Shown: positions 17,870-27,615, numbered from the stretch's first letter. The stretch is 64,000 nucleotides of DNA from Pyxidicoccus parkwaysis (GCF_017301735.1 NZ_CP071090.1:1240001-1304000), one strand, 5' to 3'. Notes: generated by a model from the letters alone, not told the origin. Numbers and translations are program-made.

Positions 17870-20281
17870 ATGTCTATCTCCCCCTCAAAGACGTTGAGCC
17901 CGGCCGAGCTCGCGAAGTTGGAGCACGCCTTCGCTTCCGACCCCTCGTCCGCCGCCTACAAGCCCCTCGCCGAGGCTTACCTGAGCATGGGTCGCTTCAT
18001 GGAGGCGATGGTCGTCTGCAAGAAGGGGGTCAAGGCCCATCCCAACGCGGCGGACCCCCGCCTGCTGCTGGCTCGCGTCTACGCGGAGCAGGGCAAGGAC
18101 AAGAAGGCGCTGGAAGAGGCGCTCGGCGCGCTCCAGGTGCAGCCCGAGGACAAGGCCGCGCTGCGCATGGCCGGCACGCTCCAGCTCAAGACGGGCGAGG
18201 CGGAGCCCGGCAAGGCCAACCTCCTGAAGGCGTACGGCGCGGACCCGGGTGACCCGGAGACCGTCACGCTCCTGCAGCAGTACAAGATCGACCTTCCCAA
18301 GCCCGCGGCGCCCACGCCGGTGGCCGCGCCGCCGGTGCTGGCGCCGGTGGCCGCGCCGACTCCGTCCGCTACCCAGCAGTCCGCCTCCGCCCTCGCGAGC
18401 GCCGCGGCGACGACGGGCGCCACGCAGCAGGCGTCCGCCACGCCCGCGCCCACGGCGAAGGCCACTCCGGCCGCCGCTCCGCCGCAGCAGCGTCAGGCGA
18501 GTGCTGCCAACACGGCCCGCGCGGAGAGCCCGGCGGCCCGTCAGGCGCCGCAGCCGCGCCGCGCGCCGGTGGTGGTGGAAGAGGTGGAGGAGGACGAGGA
18601 CGACGACGCTCCGTCCTCGCGCCGCCGCCCGGCCAAGGGCGGTAGCGCCGGGAAGATGGTGACGCTGGCGCTGCTGGTGGCCATCCCGCTGTTCGCCATC
18701 GGCTACGGCTGGTACTCGTCGCACGCGAAGGCGCGCGCCCGTGAATTGAAGAAGTCGCTCGACGTGGCCAGCGAGCTGCTCAAGCGCGACTCGTTCGACA
18801 GCTACAAGAAGGCGTGTGAGGCGGCGGACAAGGCGCTGGAGGTGGACTCCGAGTCCACCATGGCGCACGGCTACCTGGCCTACGCGTACGCCATCCGCTG
18901 GGGCGAGCACGGCGGCGGCGACGACGCGCGCCACAAGGCCGAGGAGAACCTGGCCGCGGGCAAGCAGGGCAAGGACGTCAGCTCGCACCTCATCGCCGCC
19001 GAGGCCCTCATCCAGACGTACGGTGGCAAGGGCAAGGACGCGCTGGGCAAGCTCGAGGAGATTGTGAAGTCGTACGACGCCCAGGGCCGCTCCAGCTCGC
19101 TGCTCTACCTGACGCAGGGCCTCATCCAGATGAACGCCGGTGACCTGGAGCGCGCCCGCGACAGCCTGGAGCGCGCGCAGGTGCTGGCGCCGGACGACCC
19201 GCGCATCTACGCGGGGCTGGGCGCGGTGTACCGCCGCCTGGGCCAGGACAACACCGCCTGGAAGAACTACGACCTCGCCCTCCGGTACGAGAAGGACCAC
19301 CCGGAGTCGCTGCTGGGCCGCTCGCTGCTGATGCTGGAGCAGGACACGCCCAACTACGGGCTGGCCGCCTCCATGCTGAAGAAGCTGCTGGAGTCGGACC
19401 CGCCGCCGTCGCCGCGTCAGCTCGCCGCCGCGCACCTGGCCCGCTCGCTGCTCATCAGCCGCGTGTCCGCGCAGATGGCCATGCCGGACATGAAGCCGGA
19501 CATGCAGCAGAAGCTGTCCGAGGCCACCGGCGTGCCGCTCGACAAGGAGAAGGCGCGCCAGGAGATGGTGAAGAGCGAGGAGACCGGCTTCACGCTCGAC
19601 AAGCAGAACCCGGAGCTGCACCTCATCAAGGGCCGCCGCCTGCTGGCGGAGAACAACTTCGACGCGGCCGTCGAGGAGATTCGCAAGGCCATCAAGGTGG
19701 ACGGCACGCGCGCCCAGTTCTACGTCGAACTGGCCAAGGCCCTCATGGGCAAGCAGGGCGGCGAGAAGGAAGCCGCTGACGCCCTCCAGACGGCCCTCAA
19801 GACGATGGGCGACAGCCCCAAGCTCGTCGTCATGCTGGGCAACGCCTACCGCCGCCAGGGCAAGCTGGACGAGGCCCTGACGCAGTACCAGCGCGCGGTG
19901 AAGGACCCCAAGGCCAAGAATCCGGAGGCCCGGCTCGCCATGGGCGCCATCTACCGCGAGCGCTCGGACTGGGCGAAGGCGCAGGAGCAGCTCGAGAAGG
20001 CGAGCCAGGAGTTCATCGGCCAGTCGGACCGCGCGGCCATGGCCCTCACCGAGCTGGCGCGCGTCTACCAGGGCAAGGGTGACACGGCGAAGGCGGACGA
20101 GACGTACCAGCGCGCCCTCAACGCGGACGAGGGCTACAGCCCGGCCTACTACTTCTACGCCACCCTGCTGTCGAAGGACGCGAAGCAGAGCTCCAAGGCG
20201 AAGGATTTTGCCAAGGAGTACCTGAAGCGCGACCCGAGCGGCGAGCACGCCAACGCGGCCCGCGCGCTGGCCGGGGGCTGA
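17870..20281 (+). CDS. tetratricopeptide-repeat membrane protein
   Basis: An 803-residue protein. The N-terminal region (about 8-145) contains cytoplasmic TPR units such as AAYKPLAEAYLSMGRFMEA. A 110-residue Ala/Pro/Thr linker and an acidic EEVEEDEDDD patch follow. One transmembrane segment lies at about residues 262-284, then some 500 residues of TPR/helical repeats that would be periplasmic, including ARVYQGKGDTAKADETYQRAL near the end. This architecture suits a scaffold linking cytoplasmic and envelope complexes; no specific partner is visible. The ribosome site before the ATG is weak. Confidence 0.88.
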   Translation: MSISPSKTLSPAELAKLEHAFASDPSSAAYKPLAEAYLSMGRFMEAMVVCKKGVKAHPNAADPRLLLARVYAEQGKDKKALEEALGALQVQPEDKAALRMAGTLQLKTGEAEPGKANLLKAYGADPGDPETVTLLQQYKIDLPKPAAPTPVAAPPVLAPVAAPTPSATQQSASALASAAATTGATQQASATPAPTAKATPAAAPPQQRQASAANTARAESPAARQAPQPRRAPVVVEEVEEDEDDDAPSSRRRPAKGGSAGKMVTLALLVAIPLFAIGYGWYSSHAKARARELKKSLDVASELLKRDSFDSYKKACEAADKALEVDSESTMAHGYLAYAYAIRWGEHGGGDDARHKAEENLAAGKQGKDVSSHLIAAEALIQTYGGKGKDALGKLEEIVKSYDAQGRSSSLLYLTQGLIQMNAGDLERARDSLERAQVLAPDDPRIYAGLGAVYRRLGQDNTAWKNYDLALRYEKDHPESLLGRSLLMLEQDTPNYGLAASMLKKLLESDPPPSPRQLAAAHLARSLLISRVSAQMAMPDMKPDMQQKLSEATGVPLDKEKARQEMVKSEETGFTLDKQNPELHLIKGRRLLAENNFDAAVEEIRKAIKVDGTRAQFYVELAKALMGKQGGEKEAADALQTALKTMGDSPKLVVMLGNAYRRQGKLDEALTQYQRAVKDPKAKNPEARLAMGAIYRERSDWAKAQEQLEKASQEFIGQSDRAAMALTELARVYQGKGDTAKADETYQRALNADEGYSPAYYFYATLLSKDAKQSSKAKDFAKEYLKRDPSGEHANAARALAGG

Positions 20282-20317
20282 GCGCCGTCCAGCGCTTCAC
20301 AGTCCACCGGTGACAAG

Positions 20318-20360
20318 CGGGGCTGATGCGCGCGGGCAGTAGAACGCGCGGTCAGCCCCG
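20318..20360 (+). terminator. hairpin after TPR gene; rest of 20282-20602 without a gene
   Basis: CGGGGCTGA pairs with TCAGCCCCG around an inner CGCGCG stem, 36 bp after the TPR stop. There is no U-tract. The remainder of the 321-bp gap up to the heme O synthase start is GC-rich with several CCCGGCGGGCGG-like motifs, and I see no gene there. Confidence 0.5.
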
Positions 20361-20602
20361 TCGCCTTGATTGAAGGTGTCCCCGGCGGGCGGTATGCCCG
20401 GGAGCGTTTGCCTTCTCCTGCACACCTCCAGGATGTGAGCATGAGGCCCTCGGGCCTCGGGTGGCGGGGATGCCCGGCGGGCGGCCGTCCGTCACCGGCA
20501 TCTCCGGGCGCCGTGTCCTTGCCCACCCCCCGGCGGTGCCTGTATGGGAGGGCCCTTCCCGCGCAGACAGCCCGTCTGTCGCGCCCTGCCTTCGGAGTCT
20601 GA

Positions 20603-21487
20603 GTGAGCGCGCGTGCCGAGTCCATGTCGACGACCGCGTCCGACCTGATCTCCCTGATGAAGCCGCGGCTCTCCAGCCTCGTGCTCATCACCACGGCGGG
20701 CGGCATGTTCCTGGCGCCCGGCCCGCTGAACACGGTGCGCGCGCTGGTGACGCTGCTGGCCACCGCCGGCACGGTGGGCGCGGCCAACGCGCTCAACTGC
20801 TACTGGGAGCGGCACAGCGACCAGTTCATGGCGCGCACGCGCAACCGGCCGTTGCCTTCCGGACGCATGGAGCCGTCGGTGGCGCTGTGGTTCGGCGTCT
20901 CCCTGGCGGCGGTGTCCCTGCCGGCGCTGGCGCTGGGCGCCAACCTGCTCACCGCGGGCCTGGGCCTCGTGGCGCTGCTCAGCTACGTGCTGGCCTACAC
21001 GCCGCTGAAGCCGCGCACCTCCGCCGCCATGCTGGTGGGCGCGGTGCCCGGCGCGCTGCCCCCGCTGATGGGGTGGACGGCGGTGACGAACGTGGTGGAC
21101 GCGGGCGGCTTCGCCCTCTTCGCCATCCTCTTCCTGTGGCAGATGCCGCACTTCATCGCCATCGCCCTCTTCCGCAAGGAGGAGTACGAGGCCGCGGGCC
21201 TCAAGTCGGTGCCGCTGGAGCGGGGGGACGAGTCCAGCCGCGCGCAGATTGTGCTGTACCTGGTCGCCCTGGTGCCGATGACGCTGTTGCCCTTCCAGCT
21301 CAACATCGCGGGCTTGTGGTACCTGGCCGCCGCGGTGCTGCTGGGACTGAGCTTCCTGGGCATGGGAGCGTGGGGGTTCTTCCGCAGGCTCGGGAAGCCC
21401 TGGGCGCGCCAGACGTTCTTCTATTCGCTCATCTATCTCACCGGCCTGTTCGCCGCGATGACGCTGGACCGCATCCCGCGCGGCTAG
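20603..21487 (+). CDS. ctaB: protoheme IX farnesyltransferase (heme O synthase)
   Basis: A 294-residue UbiA-superfamily prenyltransferase with about nine membrane segments. The first Asp-rich motif is in NALNCYWERHSDQFMARTRNRPLP, and a cytoplasmic loop carries the second motif near YTPLKPR. It adds a farnesyl group to heme B to give heme O for cytochrome oxidase. The start is GTG at 20603; ATG at 20624 is possible and would remove only seven residues. It is followed closely by an ABC exporter, an arrangement also seen near respiratory genes in myxobacteria. Confidence 0.93.
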   Translation: MSARAESMSTTASDLISLMKPRLSSLVLITTAGGMFLAPGPLNTVRALVTLLATAGTVGAANALNCYWERHSDQFMARTRNRPLPSGRMEPSVALWFGVSLAAVSLPALALGANLLTAGLGLVALLSYVLAYTPLKPRTSAAMLVGAVPGALPPLMGWTAVTNVVDAGGFALFAILFLWQMPHFIAIALFRKEEYEAAGLKSVPLERGDESSRAQIVLYLVALVPMTLLPFQLNIAGLWYLAAAVLLGLSFLGMGAWGFFRRLGKPWARQTFFYSLIYLTGLFAAMTLDRIPRG

Positions 21488-21517
21488 CGTGACGGAAGTG
21501 CCGCGGGGACGCCGCCC

Positions 21518-22504
21518 ATGCCTGATACCTCGGTCTCCACCCCTCCGGCGCCCCTGCTCCAGATTGAGGGCCTCACGCGTCGCTTCAAGGACCGCGTCGC
21601 CGTGGACGGCTTGAGCCTGTCCGTGCGGCAGGGCGAAATCCTGGGCCTGCTGGGGCCCAACGGCGCGGGCAAGTCCACCACGTTCCAGGTGCTCGCGGGG
21701 CTGCTGGCCCCGGACGCGGGGCAGGTGCGCTTCGCCGGGAAGGTGCTGGCGCTGAGCGACCCGTCGCTGCGCCGGCAGATGGGCATCATCTTCCAGCGCA
21801 GCAGCCTGGATGACCTGCTCACCGCGCGGGAGAACCTGATGCTCGGCGCCCGGCTGTATGGGCTGGGCGGCGAGCGGGCGCGCGAGCGGGTGGAGTCCAT
21901 GCTGGCGCTCATCGGCCTGGCCGACAGGGGCGACGAGAAGGTGGGCACGTGGTCCGGCGGCATGCGCCGCAGGCTGGAATTGGCGCGGGCGCTGGTGCAC
22001 CAGCCGCGCGTGGTGCTGATGGACGAGCCCACGCAGGGCCTGGACGAGGCGGCCTTCCGCACCTTCTGGGCGCACCTGAAGCGGCTGCGCGACAGCGAGG
22101 GCGTCACGGTGCTGCTCACCACGCACCGCGCGGACGAGGCCGACGTGTGTGACAGGCTCGCGGTGCTGGACGCGGGGAAGCTGGTGGCGTGCGACACGCC
22201 GGCGGCGCTGGCCTCGCGCATGGGCGGCGACATCCTCACGCTGGAGGCGGCGGACCCGGAGGCGCTGGCGCGCGAGGTGCGCGAGCGGCTGGGGCTGGAC
22301 GCGAAGGTGGTGGAGGGGCGGGTGCAGGTGGAGGCCGCGCAGGGCCATGCGCTGGTGCCGCGGTTGGTGGAGGCCTTTCCGGCCGGGCGGCTGACCTCCG
22401 TGTCGCTGCGTCGGCCCACGCTGGCGGACGTGTTCCTCCAGCTCACGGGGCGCACGCTGGGGGCGGACAAGCCCGCCGAGCCCGCGCCGAGGAGACGCCA
22501 ATGA
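21518..22504 (+). CDS. ABC transporter ATP-binding protein
   Basis: A 328-residue ATPase of the DrrA/NodI/CcmA export type. Walker A is GPNGAGKST, the signature is WSGGMRRRLELARAL (non-canonical first residue), Walker B is VVLMDEPTQGLD and the H-loop is LLTTHRADEAD. A C-terminal ~90-residue accessory domain follows. It partners with the downstream permease, whose ATG overlaps this stop codon (ATGA). The cargo is unknown. It lies 30 bp after ctaB, possibly in the same transcript. Confidence 0.93.
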   Translation: MPDTSVSTPPAPLLQIEGLTRRFKDRVAVDGLSLSVRQGEILGLLGPNGAGKSTTFQVLAGLLAPDAGQVRFAGKVLALSDPSLRRQMGIIFQRSSLDDLLTARENLMLGARLYGLGGERARERVESMLALIGLADRGDEKVGTWSGGMRRRLELARALVHQPRVVLMDEPTQGLDEAAFRTFWAHLKRLRDSEGVTVLLTTHRADEADVCDRLAVLDAGKLVACDTPAALASRMGGDILTLEAADPEALAREVRERLGLDAKVVEGRVQVEAAQGHALVPRLVEAFPAGRLTSVSLRRPTLADVFLQLTGRTLGADKPAEPAPRRRQ

Positions 22505-23382
22505 GTGCCGAGGTTTCCGCCGCCCGTCCGTCCGTGGACGCTCCCGTCTCCGCGCCGCAGGCCACCGAGGCCCGGCTGCCGGCCCCTGGGGCACCGGGCT
22601 CGCTGGCGTTGCAGTGGGCCACGGTGCGCGTGCTGCTGGTGCGCGACGTGGTGCGCTTCTTCCGTCAGCCCAGCCGCGTGGTGGGCGCGCTGGCGCAGCC
22701 CATCCTGTTCTGGTTCGTCATCGGCTCCGGCTTCGCGGGCTCGTTCCGCGTGGAGGGCGCGCAGGGGCTGGGCTACCAGCAGTTCTTCTTCCCCGGCGTC
22801 GTCACCATGGTGCTGCTGTTCAGCGCCATCTTCGCGACCATCACCGTCATCGAGGACCGGCGCGAGGGCTTCCTCCAGGCGGTGCTCGCCGGGCCCGGCT
22901 CGCGGCTGGCGGTGGTGCTGGGCAAGGCGCTGGGCTCGTCGGCGATTGCGATGATGCAGGCGTCGCTGTTCCTGCTGCTGGCTCCGCTGGCCGGGGTGAG
23001 CGCATCCACCGTCAACCTGCCGCTGCTGTTCACCGTCATGGTGCTGTCCGCGCTGGCGCTCACGGGCATGGGCATGTCGCTGGCGTGGTGGGTGCGCTCC
23101 AGCGCGGGCTACCACGCGGTGATGAGCATCGTCCTCTTGCCCATGTGGGTGCTGTCCGGGGCGATGTTCCCGCTGAAGGGCGCGGGCTCGTGGCTGGCGT
23201 GGGTGATGCGCGTCAACCCGATGCGCTTCTCCGTGGAGGGCGTGCGGCGCGCGCTGTACGGCGTGGAGGCGTCCGTGGCGGTGGGGCCCTCGTCCGTGGT
23301 GGGGCTGGAGGTGCCGGTGCTGCTGGCCTTCGCCACCGTGTTCCTCGGCCTGGCGGCCCTCAGCGTCAGCCGGCGCGAGTAG
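22501..23382 (+). CDS. ABC-2 type transporter permease
   Basis: A 293-residue membrane protein with six predicted helices. It contains the ABC-2 conserved stretch EDRREGFLQAVLAGPGSR and the downstream LPMWVLSGAMFPL. The N-terminal ~35 residues are Ala/Pro-rich and cytoplasmic. The start overlaps the ATPase stop by four bases, so the two subunits are translationally coupled. It probably exports a lipid or small hydrophobic molecule, or acts in cytochrome maturation; the sequence does not decide this. Confidence 0.92.
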   Translation: MSAEVSAARPSVDAPVSAPQATEARLPAPGAPGSLALQWATVRVLLVRDVVRFFRQPSRVVGALAQPILFWFVIGSGFAGSFRVEGAQGLGYQQFFFPGVVTMVLLFSAIFATITVIEDRREGFLQAVLAGPGSRLAVVLGKALGSSAIAMMQASLFLLLAPLAGVSASTVNLPLLFTVMVLSALALTGMGMSLAWWVRSSAGYHAVMSIVLLPMWVLSGAMFPLKGAGSWLAWVMRVNPMRFSVEGVRRALYGVEASVAVGPSSVVGLEVPVLLAFATVFLGLAALSVSRRE

Positions 23383-23467
23383 CCGGGCGCGAGGGGCTTG
23401 GACTTGCGGGGCCTCGTCGCAGTACGACGGGGCACCTGACGAACCCGATTCCCGAGGAGACTTCACG

Positions 23468-24334
23468 ATGACGCTGCGCACGCTCGGTCTGACGCTGCTG
23501 GGCACCGCGGGCCTGCTGGCCCTTCCCGCCTGCCAGAAGGAGGAGGCGCCCGCTGCTCCGGCCGCCGCGCCCGCTTCGGCCGCGCCGGCTCCCGCTGCTC
23601 CCGCCGAGCCCCGCGCTCACGCGGCCACTCCCATCCAGGAGCCCGGCGCCCAGGGCACCACGGCGGCCGCCGCGCCGGTGGCTCCCGCGGGCAAGGGCGT
23701 GGTGCGCGGCACGGTGACGTTCGCCGGCACGGCGCCCGCCGCGGCCGACCTGCCGCCGAGCAATGACCCGGCCTGCGAGGGCATGTCCACGAAGGACGCC
23801 TCGGTGCTGGTGAAGGACGGCAAGCTGGCGAACGTGCTGGTGCGCGTGAAGGGTAACGTGGCGGGTGCTCCGCCCGCGCCGGCCGCGCCGGTGGTGGTGG
23901 ACCAGTCGAAGTGCACCTACGTGCCGCGCGTGCAGGGCGCGGTGGTGGGGCAGCCGGTGGCCTTCAAGAACAGCGACGGGACGCTGCACAACGTGCGTGG
24001 CCTGGTGGGCACGAAGTCCGCGTTCAACGTGGCGCAGCCGCCCTCGGGCGCGCAGGTGCAGAAGACGCTGCCGGCCGACACGGAGGTGCTCAAGCTCAAG
24101 TGCGACGTGCACCCCTGGATGACGGCCTTCGTGGTGACGAACCCGAATCCGTACTTCGCCACCACGGGCGCGGACGGCACGTTCAGCCTCCAGGGCCTGC
24201 CCGCCGGCACGTACACGGTGGAGGCGTGGCACGAGTCGCTCGGCGCCAAGACGGCCGAGGTCACCGTGAAGGACGACGCGCCGGCCGAGGTCTCCTTCGC
24301 CTTCTCCGCCACGGACGCCTCCGCGAAGAAGTGA
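23468..24334 (+). CDS. cupredoxin-like lipoprotein with carboxypeptidase-regulatory-like domain
   Basis: A 288-residue lipoprotein with a lipobox ending ALPAC (Cys22), then about 60 residues of Ala/Pro linker. The body contains a plastocyanin-like fold in which VAFKNSDGTLHNV provides a His, and KLKCDVHPWMTAF provides Cys, His and Met, the usual type I copper ligands. A C-terminal beta-sandwich (DGTFSLQGLPAGTYTVEAWHE) is typical of the carboxypeptidase regulatory-like domain. It probably binds copper or transfers electrons at the envelope, which suits its position near ctaB. GAGGAG lies 8 bp before the ATG. Confidence 0.82.
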   Translation: MTLRTLGLTLLGTAGLLALPACQKEEAPAAPAAAPASAAPAPAAPAEPRAHAATPIQEPGAQGTTAAAAPVAPAGKGVVRGTVTFAGTAPAAADLPPSNDPACEGMSTKDASVLVKDGKLANVLVRVKGNVAGAPPAPAAPVVVDQSKCTYVPRVQGAVVGQPVAFKNSDGTLHNVRGLVGTKSAFNVAQPPSGAQVQKTLPADTEVLKLKCDVHPWMTAFVVTNPNPYFATTGADGTFSLQGLPAGTYTVEAWHESLGAKTAEVTVKDDAPAEVSFAFSATDASAKK

Positions 24335-24340
24335 GCAGCT

Positions 24341-24431
24341 TGAAGGCATGACGGCGCACGGGCTCGCGCGCATGACGGCGTACGGGCTCGTGCGGGTGGG
24401 GTGAAGGCATGACGGCGCACGGGCTCGCGCG
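24341..24431 (+). repeat. triplicated start region of the next gene
   Basis: TGAAGGCATGACGGCGCACG and its next ten bases occur identically at 24341-24370 and 24402-24431. A diverged third copy lies between them at 24371-24396. Each copy carries an ATG (24348, 24372, 24409) with the same following codons. The first two share a frame and make an 18-codon open frame whose TGA (24402-24404) lies 4 bp before the real start at 24409. The block is either a recent slippage duplication or a coupled leader peptide. Confidence 0.85.
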
Positions 24432-25896
24432 GGTGCGGTGGTGGTACCTGCGTGGGCTCGGGCTCGTCTTCTGTCTCGCGTTCGCCTCGGCGCTCCCGCA
24501 GGTGCCCGAGCTGTTCGGGCCGCAGGGGCTGAGCCCCGCCGCCGCATGGCTCGACTGGGCGCGTGAGTCGCTGGGTAGCGTGGAGGGCGTCGCGCGCCTG
24601 CCCACGCTGCTATGGCTCACGGGCGCGAGCACCGGCGCCATGAGGGGCATGTGCATCGCGGGCCTGCTGTGCGGCGGCCTGTTGGTGCTGAACGTGGCGC
24701 CGCGCTACGCGCTCGTGGGCGCGTGGGCCGCATATCTGTCCCTCACCGTCGTGGGCGGTGAGTTCCTCAGCTTCCAGTGGGACGTGCTGCTCTTGGAGAC
24801 GGCACTCGTCTCGCTGCCGCTCACACCCGGGCACCTGTGGCCTCCCCGCGTCGCAACCGAGCCGCGATGGGAGGCGGTGCTCCTCGTCCGCTTCCTGCTG
24901 TTCCGGCTGATGGTGATGTCCGGCCTCGTGAAGCTCGCGAGCGGGGACCCGACATGGCGCGACTTCACCGCGCTCGAGTACCACTACTGGACGCAGCCGC
25001 TGCCGGACGCGCTGGCCTACTTCGCGCACCAACTCCCCGCCGCGCTCCAGCGAGCCAGCGCGGTGGCCATGTTCTCCATCGAGTTGCTGGTGCCATTCCT
25101 CCTCTTCGGGCCCCGGCGCGTGAGGCTCGTGGCGGCAACGCTACTGGCACTGCTCCAGGTGGGCATCCTCGCCACGGGGAGCTACGGCTTCTTCAATGTG
25201 CTGACGCTGGTGCTGTGCATTGCCGCGCTCGATGACGGCGTGCTGCGGCGGCTGCGCCTTCCGAGGACGGAGGACGTCGGGCCCGTGCGGCGCTCACTCG
25301 TGGGTACCGTGGCCTTCACCGTGTTCGCCGTCGTCTACGCCGTGCTCGGGCTGTCCCAGGACGTGGGGCGAGTCACGCCGTGGAGCCCTCCGAGGCTCGT
25401 GGCCACGGCACTCGACGCGGTGGAGCCGTTCCGAAGCATCAACACCTACGGCCTCTTCGCGGTGATGACCACGAAGCGCGAGGAAATCCTCATCGAGGGC
25501 AGCGACGACGGAAAGACGTGGCACGAGTACCTGCTGCGCTGGCGCCCGGGGCCCGTGGACGAGCGGCCTCGCGTGGCCACGCCGCACATGCCCCGGCTGG
25601 ACTGGCAGATGTGGTTCGCCTCGCTGTCCACGTGCCGGGACAATCCGTGGCTGCTGCGCCTCCAGGACGCACTGCTTCGAGATGAGCCCCTGGTGAGCGA
25701 GTTCTTCCGCGACGGCACGCTGCCAGACACACCTCCTCGCTTCGTGCGCACGGTGCGCTACGACTACCGCTTCACGGACCTCGCCACGTTGCGAGCCACG
25801 GGCGCGTGGTGGACGCGCCGAGAGCTGGGGCCCTACTGCCCGCCGCTCATGCTGGAGAACGGTCAGCTCCAGCGGGCGGATGTGCCCTCTCCGTAG
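24409..25896 (+). CDS. lipase maturation factor family membrane protein
   Basis: A 495-residue protein of the LMF1/DUF1222 type. The first ~330 residues contain about seven to eight membrane helices, including the conserved FLSFQWDVLLLETA and SGLVKLASGDPTWRDFTALEYHYWTQPLP segments. The C-terminal soluble part has NTYGLFAVMTTKREEILIEG and PHMPRLDWQMWFA. In vertebrates LMF1 helps lipases fold in the ER; the bacterial function is unknown. The third of three repeated ATGs is used, because only it opens the long frame. Confidence 0.9.
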   Translation: MTAHGLARVRWWYLRGLGLVFCLAFASALPQVPELFGPQGLSPAAAWLDWARESLGSVEGVARLPTLLWLTGASTGAMRGMCIAGLLCGGLLVLNVAPRYALVGAWAAYLSLTVVGGEFLSFQWDVLLLETALVSLPLTPGHLWPPRVATEPRWEAVLLVRFLLFRLMVMSGLVKLASGDPTWRDFTALEYHYWTQPLPDALAYFAHQLPAALQRASAVAMFSIELLVPFLLFGPRRVRLVAATLLALLQVGILATGSYGFFNVLTLVLCIAALDDGVLRRLRLPRTEDVGPVRRSLVGTVAFTVFAVVYAVLGLSQDVGRVTPWSPPRLVATALDAVEPFRSINTYGLFAVMTTKREEILIEGSDDGKTWHEYLLRWRPGPVDERPRVATPHMPRLDWQMWFASLSTCRDNPWLLRLQDALLRDEPLVSEFFRDGTLPDTPPRFVRTVRYDYRFTDLATLRATGAWWTRRELGPYCPPLMLENGQLQRADVPSP

Positions 25897-26016
25897 CGCG
25901 GCACGCGAGTCCTTCCTGCCGCACGTGTGTCCCGGTTGCCTCGTTTCGAGTCGTCCGAGCTGGCTTTCGGGCCCGGCATCCAACCTGCAATCCCCCCGAG
26001 GCGAGAGCGCGTCGGC

Positions 26017-27615
26017 ATGAGCGACAACACCCGGGATGAAGCGATGCGAAGCGTTTGGACATTCGGGATGAAGTGGCATGCAGCGTTGATGCTGGCGGTG
26101 CTGGCCGTATGGCCAGGCCCGCGTGCCGCCGCGCAGTCAATGGATGAGGTTCCGAGACTCGCGACAGAGTTCGGCGAGCTCCTGGTCGAAGGCCCATTGC
26201 CGGAGGGCGAATCCATGTCGGCGCACCGCCTCGCCTGCGAGGGGCGCTTCTGTCTGTGGGAAGTCACCTTCGACCTTGGACCCTGCTCCGCCGCGTTCTG
26301 TGGGACCATCTTCCTGACGACGTCGGACCTCGAGGGTCATGCGCTGCACGCGTTCCAGGAACTGGAGATACGCGGCTCGAGGCGGGTGCGGTTTCTCGGG
26401 CCCCATCAGGTCGAGGTCATCACGGTGACCACCGCGGAGGATGACGACGGGTCCACCCCTTCCGCGGTGGACAGCACCTCCATCCGGCGCACGGTGCTGA
26501 AGCTGTCACGGGACGGCAAGAAGCTGGAGCTCGATGCCAATGCGTCTCGTGTGCCCGAGTGGAAGATGCAGTCCGCCAGGCCCAGCCGCACGCCCAGGCT
26601 GAAGCCCGCCACCCATCCGCCGGTGGGAGAGGACGTGCTCTCCAAGGCTCAGGCGGCCTGCGAATCCGAAACGCCGCTCCTGGCCCGGCACCATGAATGT
26701 CGTGAAGGCACCTGCGTGCTCATCGCGAGCCCCGTGGAGCATCGGAACCGCGAGCTCGAGTCCGGCGCCAACGAGTTCTGTGGAGGCGTATGCCTCGTGC
26801 TGGTGAAGGGGCAGGAGGTGCGCAGACCTCCCGTCGGAGCGGACGCGGACTGCATCGAGGTCACTCCGACGGCCTACCTGTTCTCCGGGCCCATGGGGAT
26901 TCGAGGCGCCGAAGAGCTCTTCGACGCGATGTCCAGGAGCAGGCCCGGCTACATGGCCTTCAGCGGGGACGGTGGCCACGCGGAGGGTGCCAATCCCTAT
27001 CCCATTCGCGAGGCGAAGACGCTGGAGGCCGCGCGCGTCCTGGCGCCCACCGTGCACGCGTACACGGTGGTGCATGTCGGCTGGGGGCTGGAGCACTGGA
27101 AGGGCGACAAGGACCTCGCCCTCGCGTGGCAGTTGATGCGAGCCGGCGACACGCTACGGCTCCACGCCGAGGTGGATGACGACGTGGTCGTCCCGTTCCG
27201 CGCGGGCGCGGGGTCGGGCATTCACTCGGACCACTTGGAGCTCACCGTGTGGAATCCCAACCTGCCGTCGACCGAGCAGGGGAGACCTGTGTTGCGCAAG
27301 CTGGGGATGCTCCTCGCGGAGAAGGGACAGGTCCAGGTCCGGCTGTGGACGGGCGACGAGGACGCGGCCTACGCACCCGCGCAGGGGACGTGGGGCCGGA
27401 GGAGCGGAGGCTATGTCGTGGACGTCACGCTGCCGCTCGAGGTCTTCCAGGAGTTGAAGCCGCTCGGCCGGGAGCAGGTGTCGGTGCAGGTCTCGGATGC
27501 GGACGCGCGCGGCCAGCAGGAGACGCTGATGGGCCACGAGGCGGGGCTCGACTTCTGGACGGAGTACCCGCCGAGCATCGACGAGTACCAGCGGCACACC
27601 GGCGAGGCCGGCTGA
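26017..27615 (+). CDS. secreted hypothetical protein, CBM9/DOMON-like C-terminus
   Basis: About 532 residues. A hydrophobic signal (KWHAALMLAVLAVWP) lies near residues 19-33 from the ATG at 26017; ATGs at 26044 and 26068 are also possible and would give a more typical signal length. The middle part contains paired cysteines (CEGRFCLWE, CSAAFCG, CREGTCVL, FCGGVCLV) that suggest disulfides in two related modules. The last 200 residues (LALAWQLMRAGDTLRLHAEVDDD, then HSDHLELTVWNP) look like a beta-sandwich carbohydrate-binding or DOMON-like domain. The family is not recognised. It is convergent with the sensor-kinase operon. Confidence 0.7.
   Translation: MSDNTRDEAMRSVWTFGMKWHAALMLAVLAVWPGPRAAAQSMDEVPRLATEFGELLVEGPLPEGESMSAHRLACEGRFCLWEVTFDLGPCSAAFCGTIFLTTSDLEGHALHAFQELEIRGSRRVRFLGPHQVEVITVTTAEDDDGSTPSAVDSTSIRRTVLKLSRDGKKLELDANASRVPEWKMQSARPSRTPRLKPATHPPVGEDVLSKAQAACESETPLLARHHECREGTCVLIASPVEHRNRELESGANEFCGGVCLVLVKGQEVRRPPVGADADCIEVTPTAYLFSGPMGIRGAEELFDAMSRSRPGYMAFSGDGGHAEGANPYPIREAKTLEAARVLAPTVHAYTVVHVGWGLEHWKGDKDLALAWQLMRAGDTLRLHAEVDDDVVVPFRAGAGSGIHSDHLELTVWNPNLPSTEQGRPVLRKLGMLLAEKGQVQVRLWTGDEDAAYAPAQGTWGRRSGGYVVDVTLPLEVFQELKPLGREQVSVQVSDADARGQQETLMGHEAGLDFWTEYPPSIDEYQRHTGEAG

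Noticed and set aside
17885..20248. 787-codon minus-strand frame opposite the TPR gene
   Set aside because: It is a composition shadow; the plus strand has clear TPR units and a membrane segment.
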